From Stenotrophomonas maltophilia (GTDB lineage Bacteria; Pseudomonadota; Gammaproteobacteria; Xanthomonadales; Xanthomonadaceae), in assembly GCF_001676385.1 (NCBI RefSeq), contig NZ_LYVJ01000003.1, forward strand, positions 186,001 to 250,000: a DNA stretch of 64,000 bases. Reading direction: 5' to 3'. Positions 41,425-49,642 of the stretch are shown piece by piece. The notes beneath the pieces are model-generated. The model was not told the origin of the DNA and did no database searches. It worked only from the letters and a program-made list of their open reading frames with translations. Numbering within the stretch: position 1 is the stretch's first letter; every line of letters begins with the position of its first letter. Both the position numbers and the translations under genes were made by a program.

Positions 41425-42597
41425 ATGCATCTGTCCCATCGGGCAGTCCTCGCACTGTCCGTCGTTGCCGGCCTGGCCCTGTCCGGCAACGCCTTCGCCC
41501 ATGGCACCATGACCAAGCCGCTCAGCCGCGTGAAGCAGTGCCACGAGGGCAATCCGGAGAATCCGACCAACCCGGCCTGCGCCGCAGCCAAGGCCATCGG
41601 CGGCGCGCAGCCGTTCTATGACTGGAATGCGATTGCCCACGGCAACGCCCATGGCAACCACCGTGAGCTGGTGCGCGACGGCGAACTGTGCAGCGCCAGC
41701 ATTCCCAAGTACCGCGGGCTTGACCTGAACCGCACGGACTGGCCGACCACGCCGATCCGCGCCGATTCGCGCGGCCGCTACACCTTCGAGTTCCATGCTC
41801 CCGCCCCGCATGCCACCCGTGAGTGGAAGTTCTATGTCACCCGTGACGGTTGGCAGCCGGGCAGTCCGTTGCGCTGGGCCGACCTGCAGGAATTCTGCAC
41901 CCTGGGCAACGTGCCGTTGTCCGAAGGCAAGATCTACAAGCTGGATTGCCCGCTGCCCAAGCGCAGCGGCCAGCACATCATCTACAACACCTGGCAGCGT
42001 TCGGATTCGGGTGAAGCGTTCTACACCTGCATGGACGTGCGTTTCGAAGGCGGCAACGGCGTGGTTCCGCCGCCGCAGTGGCAGGACGCCGGCCCGGTCA
42101 CCGCGCGCGGTGCGCTGGAGGTGGGTACCACCGTGACCCTGCGTGTGTTCAACGCCCAGGGCAACGACCTGGAACGCCCCGAGACCACCCTGGCGGCTGG
42201 CCAGACCGCTGCCAACCAGTGGCCGCTGGCGCTGGCCCGCAAGGTCAACGGCAGCGCCCTGCACGCCCGCGTGGGCGTGATGAAGAACGGCGTGATCACG
42301 CCGGTGGCATCCGCCACCGAGAACCGCGTGTACCTCAAGCCGGGCAACCATTTCGAACTGGAAACCCGGATTCCGGGTCCGATCGATCCGGTCGATCCGC
42401 CGCCGGCCGACGACTACGACTTCGTGTACCCGGCCGGCCTCGGCAGTTACAAGCCGGGCGAGACCGTGGTGAAGGGCACCGACGGCAAGCTCTATGCCTG
42501 CCGCCCGTTCCCGGAAGGCGCGTGGTGCAACATCAACGCGGACGCCTATCGGCCGGGCACCGGCTTCGCCTGGCGCGATGCCTGGATCGCGTACTGA
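41425..42597 (+). CDS. secreted chitin-active lytic polysaccharide monooxygenase (AA10), copy 1
   Basis: The 390-residue protein has a 25-residue signal peptide ending AFA. The mature chain begins with His26, half of the copper histidine brace. The second histidine is His129 in APAPHATREW, and Phe199 in GEAFYTCMD is at the axial position. A middle domain follows, and the end (AGLGSYKPGETVVKGTDGKL and on) is a chitin-binding module. It should cleave chitin oxidatively outside the cell. Copy 2 follows 176 bp downstream. Confidence 0.93.
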   Translation: MHLSHRAVLALSVVAGLALSGNAFAHGTMTKPLSRVKQCHEGNPENPTNPACAAAKAIGGAQPFYDWNAIAHGNAHGNHRELVRDGELCSASIPKYRGLDLNRTDWPTTPIRADSRGRYTFEFHAPAPHATREWKFYVTRDGWQPGSPLRWADLQEFCTLGNVPLSEGKIYKLDCPLPKRSGQHIIYNTWQRSDSGEAFYTCMDVRFEGGNGVVPPPQWQDAGPVTARGALEVGTTVTLRVFNAQGNDLERPETTLAAGQTAANQWPLALARKVNGSALHARVGVMKNGVITPVASATENRVYLKPGNHFELETRIPGPIDPVDPPPADDYDFVYPAGLGSYKPGETVVKGTDGKLYACRPFPEGAWCNINADAYRPGTGFAWRDAWIAY

Positions 42598-42773
42598 GCG
42601 TGACGGGGGTGGCACTTCGGTGCCGCCCCTTGTGCCGGCGTCGCCTGCGATGGAGATCGCATGTGAAGCGCCAACGGGTTCGCAGCCCCGATCTTTTAGG
42701 AATCGTTGAATGGTGAACGATCCATGTGGTGCGGAGACTCAACGGACCCTCCATACCGCAAAGGACGTCATCG

Positions 42774-43931
42774 ATGCAGGCACGCCTCCTCGCCGCAGCT
42801 GCGGCCTCCCTGTGCGCGGGTTTCCTCGCCGCGCAGGACGCCCACGCCCACGGCACGCTTTCAAAACCGATCAGCCGCATCTACGCCTGTCGCCAGGCCA
42901 ACCCTGAGAATCCAACCAACCCTGCCTGCGCCGCGGCCAAGGACATCGGGGGCGCGCAGCCTTTCTACGACTGGGCCGGCATCAACCAGGCCGACGCCAA
43001 CGGCAACCATCGCGCGGTCGTCCCCGATGGCGAGCTGTGCAGCGGCGGCAACCCCAAGTACCGCGGAATGGACCTGAATCGCACGGACTGGTCGACCACG
43101 CCGATCCGCGCCGGTGCCGGTGGCCGCTACACCTTCGAGTACCTGGCATCGGCTCCCCACAAGACCCGCGACTGGGTCTTCTACGTGACACGTGAAGGTT
43201 GGAAACCGGGCAGCCCCCTGCACTGGGACGATCTGGAACCGTTCTGCTCGCTGGGCCATGTGGACGCCGATGCCAATGGCATCTACCGCCTGGACTGCCC
43301 GCTCCCCCAGCGCACCGGCCAGCACGTGATCTACAACACCTGGCAACGATCGGACTCGGCCGAAGCGTTCTATACCTGTGCCGACGTACGTTTCGAAGGG
43401 GGCGACGGCACCCCGCCACCGGAATGGGAAGATGCAGGGGCCGTTACCGCGCGGGGTGACCTGGAGGCCGGCACCACCCTGACCCTGCGCGTGTTCAACG
43501 CCAGCGGCAATGACCTGGAAAGCCCGAAGATCACCCTTGCCAGCGGGCAGACGTCCGCCGTGCAATGGCCGCTGGCCCTGGGCCGCAAGGTGAATGCCAG
43601 TGCCCAGCACGCGCGGGTGGGCGTACTGAAAGACGGGGTCATCACCCCGGTCGCCTCGGCCACCGAGAACCGCGTCTACCTCAAGCCCGGTCATCGCTTC
43701 CAGCTCGACACGGAGCTGCCGGGTCCCGTTGATCCGCCGCCCGGTGACTATGACTTCGAATATCCGGCAGGTATTGGCAGTTACGTTCCGGGCCAGACCG
43801 TGGTGAAGGGCACCGACGGCAACCTGTACGCCTGCCGCCCGTTCCCGGAAGGCGCCTGGTGCAACGTCGATGCCGAGCCCTACCGGCCGGGCGTAGGCTC
43901 TGCCTGGCGTGATGCGTGGATTCCCTACTGA
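42774..43931 (+). CDS. secreted chitin-active lytic polysaccharide monooxygenase (AA10), copy 2
   Basis: The 385-residue protein has the same layout as copy 1: a signal peptide ending AHA, His26 as mature residue 1, a second brace histidine in SAPHKTRDW, EAFYTCADVRFEGG, a middle domain, and a C-terminal binding module (GIGSYVPGQTVVKGTDGNL). The two are recognisably duplicates but differ over the whole length. It has its own ribosome site (AAAGGA). The proteins could differ in the crystal face or chitin form they attack. Confidence 0.93.
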   Translation: MQARLLAAAAASLCAGFLAAQDAHAHGTLSKPISRIYACRQANPENPTNPACAAAKDIGGAQPFYDWAGINQADANGNHRAVVPDGELCSGGNPKYRGMDLNRTDWSTTPIRAGAGGRYTFEYLASAPHKTRDWVFYVTREGWKPGSPLHWDDLEPFCSLGHVDADANGIYRLDCPLPQRTGQHVIYNTWQRSDSAEAFYTCADVRFEGGDGTPPPEWEDAGAVTARGDLEAGTTLTLRVFNASGNDLESPKITLASGQTSAVQWPLALGRKVNASAQHARVGVLKDGVITPVASATENRVYLKPGHRFQLDTELPGPVDPPPGDYDFEYPAGIGSYVPGQTVVKGTDGNLYACRPFPEGAWCNVDAEPYRPGVGSAWRDAWIPY

Positions 43932-43981
43932 ACTGATCCACACGGCGGGGGCGGCCACGTGCCGCCTCCGCGCTTCGAGCC

Positions 43982-44731
43982 TTACTTGCTGCTGACGTAC
44001 TTCTCGCGGCGGATCTGCGGGTTGCCCAGGCCGGCGGCCTTCAGCAGCTCGGCACAGGCATCGACCATGTCCGGGTTGCCGCACAGGTAAGCGATGTCGG
44101 TGGCCGGGTCCGGCGTGAAGCCGGCCAGTGCCTGCTGCACGTAGCCGTGCTGTACGTCCGGATGCGGTTCGGCCGGCAGTTCGCGAGACAGGCACGGAAC
44201 ATAGCGGAAGTTGGGTTGATTTTCGGCGAAACCGTAGAAATCTTCGCTATACAGCAGTTCGGCCGGGCTGCGCGCACCCTGCAGCAGCAGCACCTGCACG
44301 CCGCGCTCGGCGATCGCCTTCTCGAGCAGCGGCAGCATCGATCGATATGGAGTGACGCCGGTCCCGGTGGCGATCAGCAGGTAGCGGGTATTGCGGTCGC
44401 CGGGATTCAGGCAGAACCGGCCATAAGGGCCGGATGCACTGATCTGGCCGCCCGGTTCCAGCGCCTCGAACAGCGCCGTAGCGGCGCCACCGGGCACGAA
44501 ACTGACCGCGATATCCACCGCCTCGCCCGGGCCCAGCGCATGGTCGTGGAGGGTTGCCAGCGAATAGCTGCGCTTGGTTTCGGTGCCGTCGGCGTAGCTG
44601 AAATGGACCTGGATGAACTGCCCGGGCTGGAAATCCAGCGGCTGTCCATCGTCACGCACGAACTGGTAGTGGCCGACGGTCGGGGCCAGCATGCGGCAGC
44701 CGACCAGCTTGAGGGGGAATTGAACAGGCAC
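43982..44731 (-). CDS. fpr: ferredoxin/flavodoxin-NADP reductase-like protein
   Basis: The 249-residue flavoprotein has the FAD motif RSYSLATL, the glycine loop VPGGAATALF, and the NADP motif LLIATGTGVTPYRSML. A C-terminal AYLCGNPDMVDACAELLKAA precedes the tail KYVSSK. The length matches E. coli Fpr. It should move electrons between NADPH and ferredoxin or flavodoxin. It is divergent from the yadGH genes, about 85 bp apart. Confidence 0.85.
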   Translation of the reverse strand: MPVQFPLKLVGCRMLAPTVGHYQFVRDDGQPLDFQPGQFIQVHFSYADGTETKRSYSLATLHDHALGPGEAVDIAVSFVPGGAATALFEALEPGGQISASGPYGRFCLNPGDRNTRYLLIATGTGVTPYRSMLPLLEKAIAERGVQVLLLQGARSPAELLYSEDFYGFAENQPNFRYVPCLSRELPAEPHPDVQHGYVQQALAGFTPDPATDIAYLCGNPDMVDACAELLKAAGLGNPQIRREKYVSSK

Positions 44732-44777
44732 GACTTTTCGGGACAGTGTGTAGCCGGGGCAAGCCCTCGGGGTCTTC

Positions 44778-44783
44778 TATAAT
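44778..44783 (+). promoter_or_regulatory. perfect -10 box before yadG
   Basis: TATAAT lies 33 bases before the yadG start. No -35 box is recognisable at a 17-base spacing. The element lies between divergent genes, in the only AT-rich spot of the gap. Confidence 0.5.
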
Positions 44784-44815
44784 AGCCGCTCCCCGCCCCT
44801 CTCCAGCGCCAGCCC

Positions 44816-45784
44816 ATGGGCGCGAAGGCTTCGAGCTTGGCATCCCAGAACGATACGGCACCCGCCCTGCGCGTGCGCGACCTGCGCAAGACCTACGACA
44901 ACGGCACCCAGGCCCTGAAGGGAGTTTCCCTGGAAGTGGCTCCGGGCGACTTCTTCGCCCTGCTTGGCCCCAACGGGGCCGGCAAGTCGACCCTGATCGG
45001 CATCATCAGCTCCCTGGTCAACCTCAGCGAGGGCCAGGTGGAAGTGTTCGGCAGCGACCTGGTGCGCCACCGCAGCGCCACGATGCGCCTGATCGGGCTG
45101 GTGCCGCAGGAGATCAACTTCAACCTCTTCGAGAAACCCTTCGACATCCTGGTGAATTACGCCGGCTTCTACGGCGTGCCGCGCGCGGAAGCGGAGAAGC
45201 GCGCCGAAGAGGAGCTGCGGCGGGCCCACCTGTGGGAAAAGGCGCAGGTGATGAGCCGCACGTTGTCCGGCGGCATGAAGCGCCGGCTGATGATCGCCCG
45301 CGCGATGATGACCCGCCCGCGCCTGCTGATCCTGGACGAGCCGACCGCCGGCGTGGACATCGAGATCCGCCGCGACATGTGGCGCGTGCTGAAGGAGATC
45401 AACGCTGCCGGCACCACGATCATCCTCACCACCCACTACCTGGAAGAAGCCGAGTACCTGTGCCGCCACCTGGCGATCATCAACCACGGCCGGATCGTCG
45501 AGCAGGGGCCGATGCGCACCCTGCTGGCCAAGCTGGACGTGGAAGGCTTCCTGCTGGACATCGATGGTGACCTGCCTCCGCAGCTGCCGGTGATCGAGGG
45601 CGCGACCCTGACCGCACCGGATCCGCATACGCTGGACATCGACATGCCACGCGCGATGGACCTCAACCGGGTGTTCGCCACGCTCAACGAGGCCGGCATC
45701 CGCGTGCGTTCGATGCGCACCAAGAGCAACCGCCTGGAGGAGCTGTTCGTGCGCCTCACCGGCAACATGGAGACCTCCGCATGA
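44816..45784 (+). CDS. yadG: ABC transporter ATPase YadG
   Basis: The 322-residue protein is very similar to E. coli YadG. Walker A is LLGPNGAGKSTLIGIISSLV at about residues 50-69. The signature is LSGGMKRRLMIARAMMTRPR and Walker B is LLILDEPTAGVDIEIRR, and the switch region reads TTIILTTHYLEEAEYLCR. The C-terminal extension of about 80 residues is also present in the family. It powers the YadH-type permease next to it. The substrate is not known. Confidence 0.94.
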   Translation: MGAKASSLASQNDTAPALRVRDLRKTYDNGTQALKGVSLEVAPGDFFALLGPNGAGKSTLIGIISSLVNLSEGQVEVFGSDLVRHRSATMRLIGLVPQEINFNLFEKPFDILVNYAGFYGVPRAEAEKRAEEELRRAHLWEKAQVMSRTLSGGMKRRLMIARAMMTRPRLLILDEPTAGVDIEIRRDMWRVLKEINAAGTTIILTTHYLEEAEYLCRHLAIINHGRIVEQGPMRTLLAKLDVEGFLLDIDGDLPPQLPVIEGATLTAPDPHTLDIDMPRAMDLNRVFATLNEAGIRVRSMRTKSNRLEELFVRLTGNMETSA

Positions 45785-46572
45785 GCATCACCGAGCTGAC
45801 CGACGGCCAGCGCAACCGCATCGCACTGATGACCATCGTGCGCCGTGAAGTCGCCCGCATCATGCGCATCTGGGGCCAGACCCTGGTGCCGCCGGCGATC
45901 ACCATGACCCTGTACTTCCTGATCTTCGGTGGCCTGATCGGCTCGCGCGTGGGTGACATGGGCGGCTACAGCTACATGCAGTTCATCGTGCCGGGCCTGG
46001 TGATGATGAGCGTGATCCAGAACAGCTACGGCAACATCAGTTCGTCCTTCTTCGGTGCAAAGTTCGGCCGCCACGTGGAAGAGCTACTGGTCAGCCCGAT
46101 GCCCAACTGGGTGATCCTGTGGGGCTACGTGGCCGGTGCCGTGCTGCGCGGCCTGATGGTGGGCGTGATCGTGCTGATCATCGCGATGTTCTTCACCCCG
46201 GTACGCATCCCGCACCCGCTGGTAACGCTGACCACGGTGCTGCTGGGCGCGACGATCTTCTCGCTGGCCGGCTTCATCAACGCGGTCTACGCGAAGAAGT
46301 TCGATGACGTGGCCATCGTGCCGACCTTCATCCTGACTCCGCTGACCTACCTGGGTGGCGTGTTCTATTCGGTGAAGCTGCTGCCGGCCTGGGCGGAGGC
46401 GGCCACGCACGCGAACCCGATCTTCTACATGGTCAACGCATTCCGCTATGGCCTGCTGGGCAGCAGCGACGTGCCGGTGACAGTGGCCTATGCGCTGATG
46501 ATCGGCTTCGTGGTGGTGCTGACCGCCATCGCGCTGTGGCTGCTGCGCCGTGGCGTGGGCATGCGCAGTTGA
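45781..46572 (+). CDS. yadH: ABC-2 permease YadH
   Basis: The 263-residue permease starts at an ATGA overlap with yadG. It has six membrane helices, including VPPAITMTLYFLIFGGLIGS, VPGLVMMSVIQNSYGNISSS and GLMVGVIVLIIAMFF. The linker GAKFGRHVEELLVSPMPNWV is typical of ABC-2 permeases. Together with YadG it forms one exporter in the inner membrane. A GTAG element and a GGGGTC palindrome follow. Confidence 0.93.
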   Translation: MSITELTDGQRNRIALMTIVRREVARIMRIWGQTLVPPAITMTLYFLIFGGLIGSRVGDMGGYSYMQFIVPGLVMMSVIQNSYGNISSSFFGAKFGRHVEELLVSPMPNWVILWGYVAGAVLRGLMVGVIVLIIAMFFTPVRIPHPLVTLTTVLLGATIFSLAGFINAVYAKKFDDVAIVPTFILTPLTYLGGVFYSVKLLPAWAEAATHANPIFYMVNAFRYGLLGSSDVPVTVAYALMIGFVVVLTAIALWLLRRGVGMRS

Positions 46573-46610
46573 GGGTGGCCTGCAGGGCCTGCGGTCCTGC
46601 ACCCGCAGTG

Positions 46611-46686
46611 GTAGTGCCGGCCGCTGGCCGGCAACAGGACCGTTGGGGTCAGAATCGTTTCCCGCAGGAAAACGGTTCTGACCCCA
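46611..46686. repeat. GTAG element followed by a GGGGTC palindrome
   Basis: 46611-46633 is a GTAG REP-like element. 46644-46686 is a palindrome, TGGGGTCAGAA paired with TTCTGACCCCA, with a partly paired interior (CGTTT/AAACG). Both lie between yadH and panE. Confidence 0.8.
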
Positions 46687-46766
46687 TGCCTTGAAGGGCA
46701 CCGACGCCGGCTGCGATCTCCGGCACAATCGCAGTTCTGATTCCCCCAGAACACGGTGAACGTACA

Positions 46767-47705
46767 ATGCGCATCCTGATCCTCGGCGCCGGCGGTACCG
46801 GCGGTTACTTCGGTGGTCGGCTGGCCCAGGCCGGCGTGGACGTGACCTTCCTGGTCCGCCCCGCACGCGCCGCCCAGCTGGAGCGCGATGGCCTGGTCAT
46901 CCGCAGCCCGCTCGGCGATGCGGCCTTCCCGGTGCAGCACGTCACCGCCGACGCCCTGCCTGCGCTTGCTACGCAGCAGCCGTTCGACCTGGTCATCCTC
47001 AGCTGCAAAGCCTACGACCTGGACAGTTCCATCGATGCCATCGCGCCGGCCGTCGGTGCGAACACCGCGGTACTGCCGATCCTCAACGGCCTGCACCACT
47101 ACAACGCGCTGGACCTGCGATTCGGTCGCGACGCGGTGCTCGGTGGCCTGTGCTTCATCAGCGCGACCAAGGCGCCTGACGGCGCCGTGCTGCATCTGGG
47201 CAAGCCGGCCAAGCTCACTTTCGGCGAGCGCGATGGCGGTGCGGTCTCCGCCCGCGTGCGCGCCTTCGCCGCGGCCTGCGCACAGGCCGGCCTCGATCAC
47301 CTGGCCAGCGAACACATCGGCCAGGAGCAATGGATCAAGTACACCTTCCTCACCGCACTGGCGGCGGCCACCTGCCTGCTGCGTGCGGATATCGGCACCA
47401 TCGTCGCCACCGATGATGGCGAGGCCATCGTGCGCGGCCTGTACGACGAATGCCTGGCCGTGGCCGAAGCCGCCGGTGAACCGATTCCCGAGGCCGCGCA
47501 GGAGATCGCACGCGGCACCCTGACCCAGGCTGGGTCGGCGCTGAAGGCCTCGATGCTGCGAGACCTGGAGGCGGGCCAGCAGGTGGAGGCCGGACAGATC
47601 GTCGGCGACATGCTGGCGCGCGCGCGCAAGGCCGACCAGGAAGCGCTGCTGCTGCAGGTCGCCTACAGCAGCCTGCAGGCCTACCAGGCACAGCGCAGCG
47701 CGTGA
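46767..47705 (+). CDS. panE: 2-dehydropantoate 2-reductase PanE
   Basis: The 312-residue protein has a Rossmann N-terminus, LILGAGGTGGYFGGRLAQAG, binding NADPH. A conserved lysine sits in QEQWIKYTFLTALAA, in the place of the catalytic residue of KPR enzymes. The C-terminal helical domain ends with ARKADQEALLLQVAYSSL. It reduces ketopantoate to pantoate for coenzyme A. Some relatives act on other oxo acids, so the substrate is likely but not certain. The stop overlaps the next start. Confidence 0.86.
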   Translation: MRILILGAGGTGGYFGGRLAQAGVDVTFLVRPARAAQLERDGLVIRSPLGDAAFPVQHVTADALPALATQQPFDLVILSCKAYDLDSSIDAIAPAVGANTAVLPILNGLHHYNALDLRFGRDAVLGGLCFISATKAPDGAVLHLGKPAKLTFGERDGGAVSARVRAFAAACAQAGLDHLASEHIGQEQWIKYTFLTALAAATCLLRADIGTIVATDDGEAIVRGLYDECLAVAEAAGEPIPEAAQEIARGTLTQAGSALKASMLRDLEAGQQVEAGQIVGDMLARARKADQEALLLQVAYSSLQAYQAQRSA

Positions 47706-48628
47706 GTGTGACCGCGCCGGCCCGCGCGCTGCCCTCACGGGTACTGATCCTCGGCCTGGGCTGGAGCGGGCGTGTGCTGGCCAGGCAGCTGCAGGCGCGG
47801 GGCGTGCACGTCGCCGGCACCGTGCGCGATCCGGTGCCGGCGGCCGACGATGGCCTGCTGCGGCATACACTGCGCGTCGATACCGCGCCTTCTCCGGCGC
47901 TGCTCGAAGAAATCGCGCAGTGCGAGGCCGTGCTGTGCAGCGTGCCACCAGATGCCGAGGGCGACCGGGCGCTGCGCCTGTTGCGGCCCGCGCTGCAGGC
48001 CAGCCCGACGTTGCGCTGGGTGGGCTATCTGTCGTCCACCTCGGTGTATGCCGACCGCGCCGGCGCTTGGGTCGACCAGCGCAGCGCAGCCGATGCCACC
48101 GAAGCGGCAGGCATGCAGCGCCTGCGCGCCGAAGCGCAATGGCGTGCGCTGGCGGAGGAACGCCGCGTCGCCTCGGCGGTGTTCCGCCTGCCCGGCCTTT
48201 ACGGCCCCGGACGCAACGTGCTGCTGCAGTTGTTGCAGGGCCGCGCACGCCACGTGGTTCGCCCGGGCCTGGTGTTCAACCGCCTGCATGTGCAGGACCT
48301 GGCAACCGCCATCGTCGCCGCGATGCAGCGGCCCACCGCACAAGGGTTGTATCTGCCCAGCGACGACGAGCCGGCAGCGCCGCAGGATGTGCTTGCGTTT
48401 GCCGCGCAGCTGGGGGGATTTGCGATGCCACCCGCCGTGGCCTGGGACGACCCGGCGCTGAGCCCGACCCTGAGGCGCTTCTATGAGAGCAACAAGCGCA
48501 TCGACAGCCGTGGCACGCGTGAAGCGCTGGGTTGGGCGCCGCGGTTCCCGACGTACCGGGAAGGGCTGAAGGATCTGGCCGCTTCGCTCGCCGGGCATCG
48601 CCCCGTGCTACCGGATGGCGCTTTGTAG
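47702..48628 (+). CDS. NAD-dependent epimerase/dehydratase-like protein (YeeZ-like)
   Basis: The 308-residue protein begins with a GTG that overlaps the panE stop (GTGA). The nucleotide motif is LILGLGWSGRVLARQL, and the region GYLSSTSVYADRAGAWVDQ is the short-chain dehydrogenase active site area. The layout matches YeeZ and similar extended SDRs. The stop codon TAG is the end of a GTAG head of a REP-like element (48625-48628), so the repeat has set the C-terminus. Confidence 0.78.
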   Translation: MSVTAPARALPSRVLILGLGWSGRVLARQLQARGVHVAGTVRDPVPAADDGLLRHTLRVDTAPSPALLEEIAQCEAVLCSVPPDAEGDRALRLLRPALQASPTLRWVGYLSSTSVYADRAGAWVDQRSAADATEAAGMQRLRAEAQWRALAEERRVASAVFRLPGLYGPGRNVLLQLLQGRARHVVRPGLVFNRLHVQDLATAIVAAMQRPTAQGLYLPSDDEPAAPQDVLAFAAQLGGFAMPPAVAWDDPALSPTLRRFYESNKRIDSRGTREALGWAPRFPTYREGLKDLAASLAGHRPVLPDGAL

Positions 48629-48777
48629 GGCCGAAGGCAGCGGCTGGAGCCGCTGCCAACGTCGCGCGCGACGGCCCGCAGGGTGCCGGTCAGGACGGCC
48701 GGCATAGCCCACGCTCGGCTGCTCTCCGTGTCGGTCGCGCTGCGCGCGCCAAGCCGAGCGTAGGCTCGGCGCTGCAG
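48625..48777. repeat. REP-like elements after the epimerase-like gene
   Basis: The first begins with GTAG at 48625 and has the stem GGCAGCGGC/GCCGCTGCC. A degenerate second, near 48752-48777, has an AGCCGAGC/GCTCGGC stem. They occupy the gap before the convergent tatD gene. Confidence 0.6.
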
Positions 48778-48778
48778 A

Positions 48779-49582
48779 TCAACCCGCCTCGGGCAGGCGG
48801 AAGAACGCACGCGTGGCGGCGGTGGCATTGGCTGCGGTCACCGCCACGTCCTCGCCACGGTCACGCGCCAGTTCTTCCACGATGTGCGAGAGGAACATCG
48901 GTTCATTGCGGCGATCCTTCGGCATCGGCTTCAGCGTGCGCGGCAGCAGGTACGGCGCGTCGGTTTCGATCATCAGGCGGTTGGCCGGGATGCTCCTCAC
49001 CAGCTCGCGTAGGTGCGCGCCACGGCGTTCGTCGCACAGCCAGCCGGTGATGCCGATATACCAGTCCTGGTCCAGGTAAGCGAACAGCTCATCGCGTTCG
49101 CCGGTGAAGCAATGCACCACGGCCGGGCCAATGCGGCCTTCGAAGTTCTTCATCTGTGCCATGAAATCGGCATGCGCATCGCGCTGGTGCAGGAACAGCG
49201 GCTTGCCATTGTCTGCGGCCAGCTGCAGCTGGCGCTCGAAGGCACGATGCTGGGCCGGGCGCGGCGAGAAGTCACGGAAGTAGTCCAGTCCGCACTCGCC
49301 CACCGCCACGACTTCCGGGTGGGCATGCAGCGCGCGCATCTCCGCATCACATTCCTCGGTGTATTCCACCGCGTGGTGCGGGTGCACGCCGGCGGTGGCG
49401 TACAGGAAACCCGGGTGCTGCTGTGCCAGCTGCAAGGCCAGCGGCGAGTGCTCGCGGCTGGCACCAGTGATCACCATCTGCACCACGCCGGCCTGGCGCG
49501 CGCGGTCCAGCACGGCATCGCGGTCGCGGTCGAAGGAGTCGTGGGTCAGGTTGGCGCCGATATCGATCAGGTGCATGGTCAT
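48779..49582 (-). CDS. tatD: TatD family DNase
   Basis: The 267-residue protein matches E. coli TatD in having IDIGANLTHDSFDRDRD and no HxH motif at the start. It has GVHPHHAVEY, VVAVGECGLDYFRDFS, LFLHQRDAHADF, VVHCFTGERDEL, and IETDAPYLLPRTLKPMPKDR. It is a metal-dependent 3'-5' nuclease of the TIM-barrel type, in the cytosol. Starts at 49582 and 49576 are both possible, and neither has a clear Shine-Dalgarno. It is divergent from hrpB. Confidence 0.9.
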   Translation of the reverse strand: MTMHLIDIGANLTHDSFDRDRDAVLDRARQAGVVQMVITGASREHSPLALQLAQQHPGFLYATAGVHPHHAVEYTEECDAEMRALHAHPEVVAVGECGLDYFRDFSPRPAQHRAFERQLQLAADNGKPLFLHQRDAHADFMAQMKNFEGRIGPAVVHCFTGERDELFAYLDQDWYIGITGWLCDERRGAHLRELVRSIPANRLMIETDAPYLLPRTLKPMPKDRRNEPMFLSHIVEELARDRGEDVAVTAANATAATRAFFRLPEAG

Positions 49583-49642
49583 CGCGGGGGAAAGTGCCCG
49601 CGCATTGTACCTGCGCCTGCCCTGGCCCCTTATCCTTTGCAC

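Noticed and set aside
49013-49642. An N-terminal extension of hrpB
   Set aside because: It runs antisense to tatD, and the HrpB family starts at the ATG at 49643.
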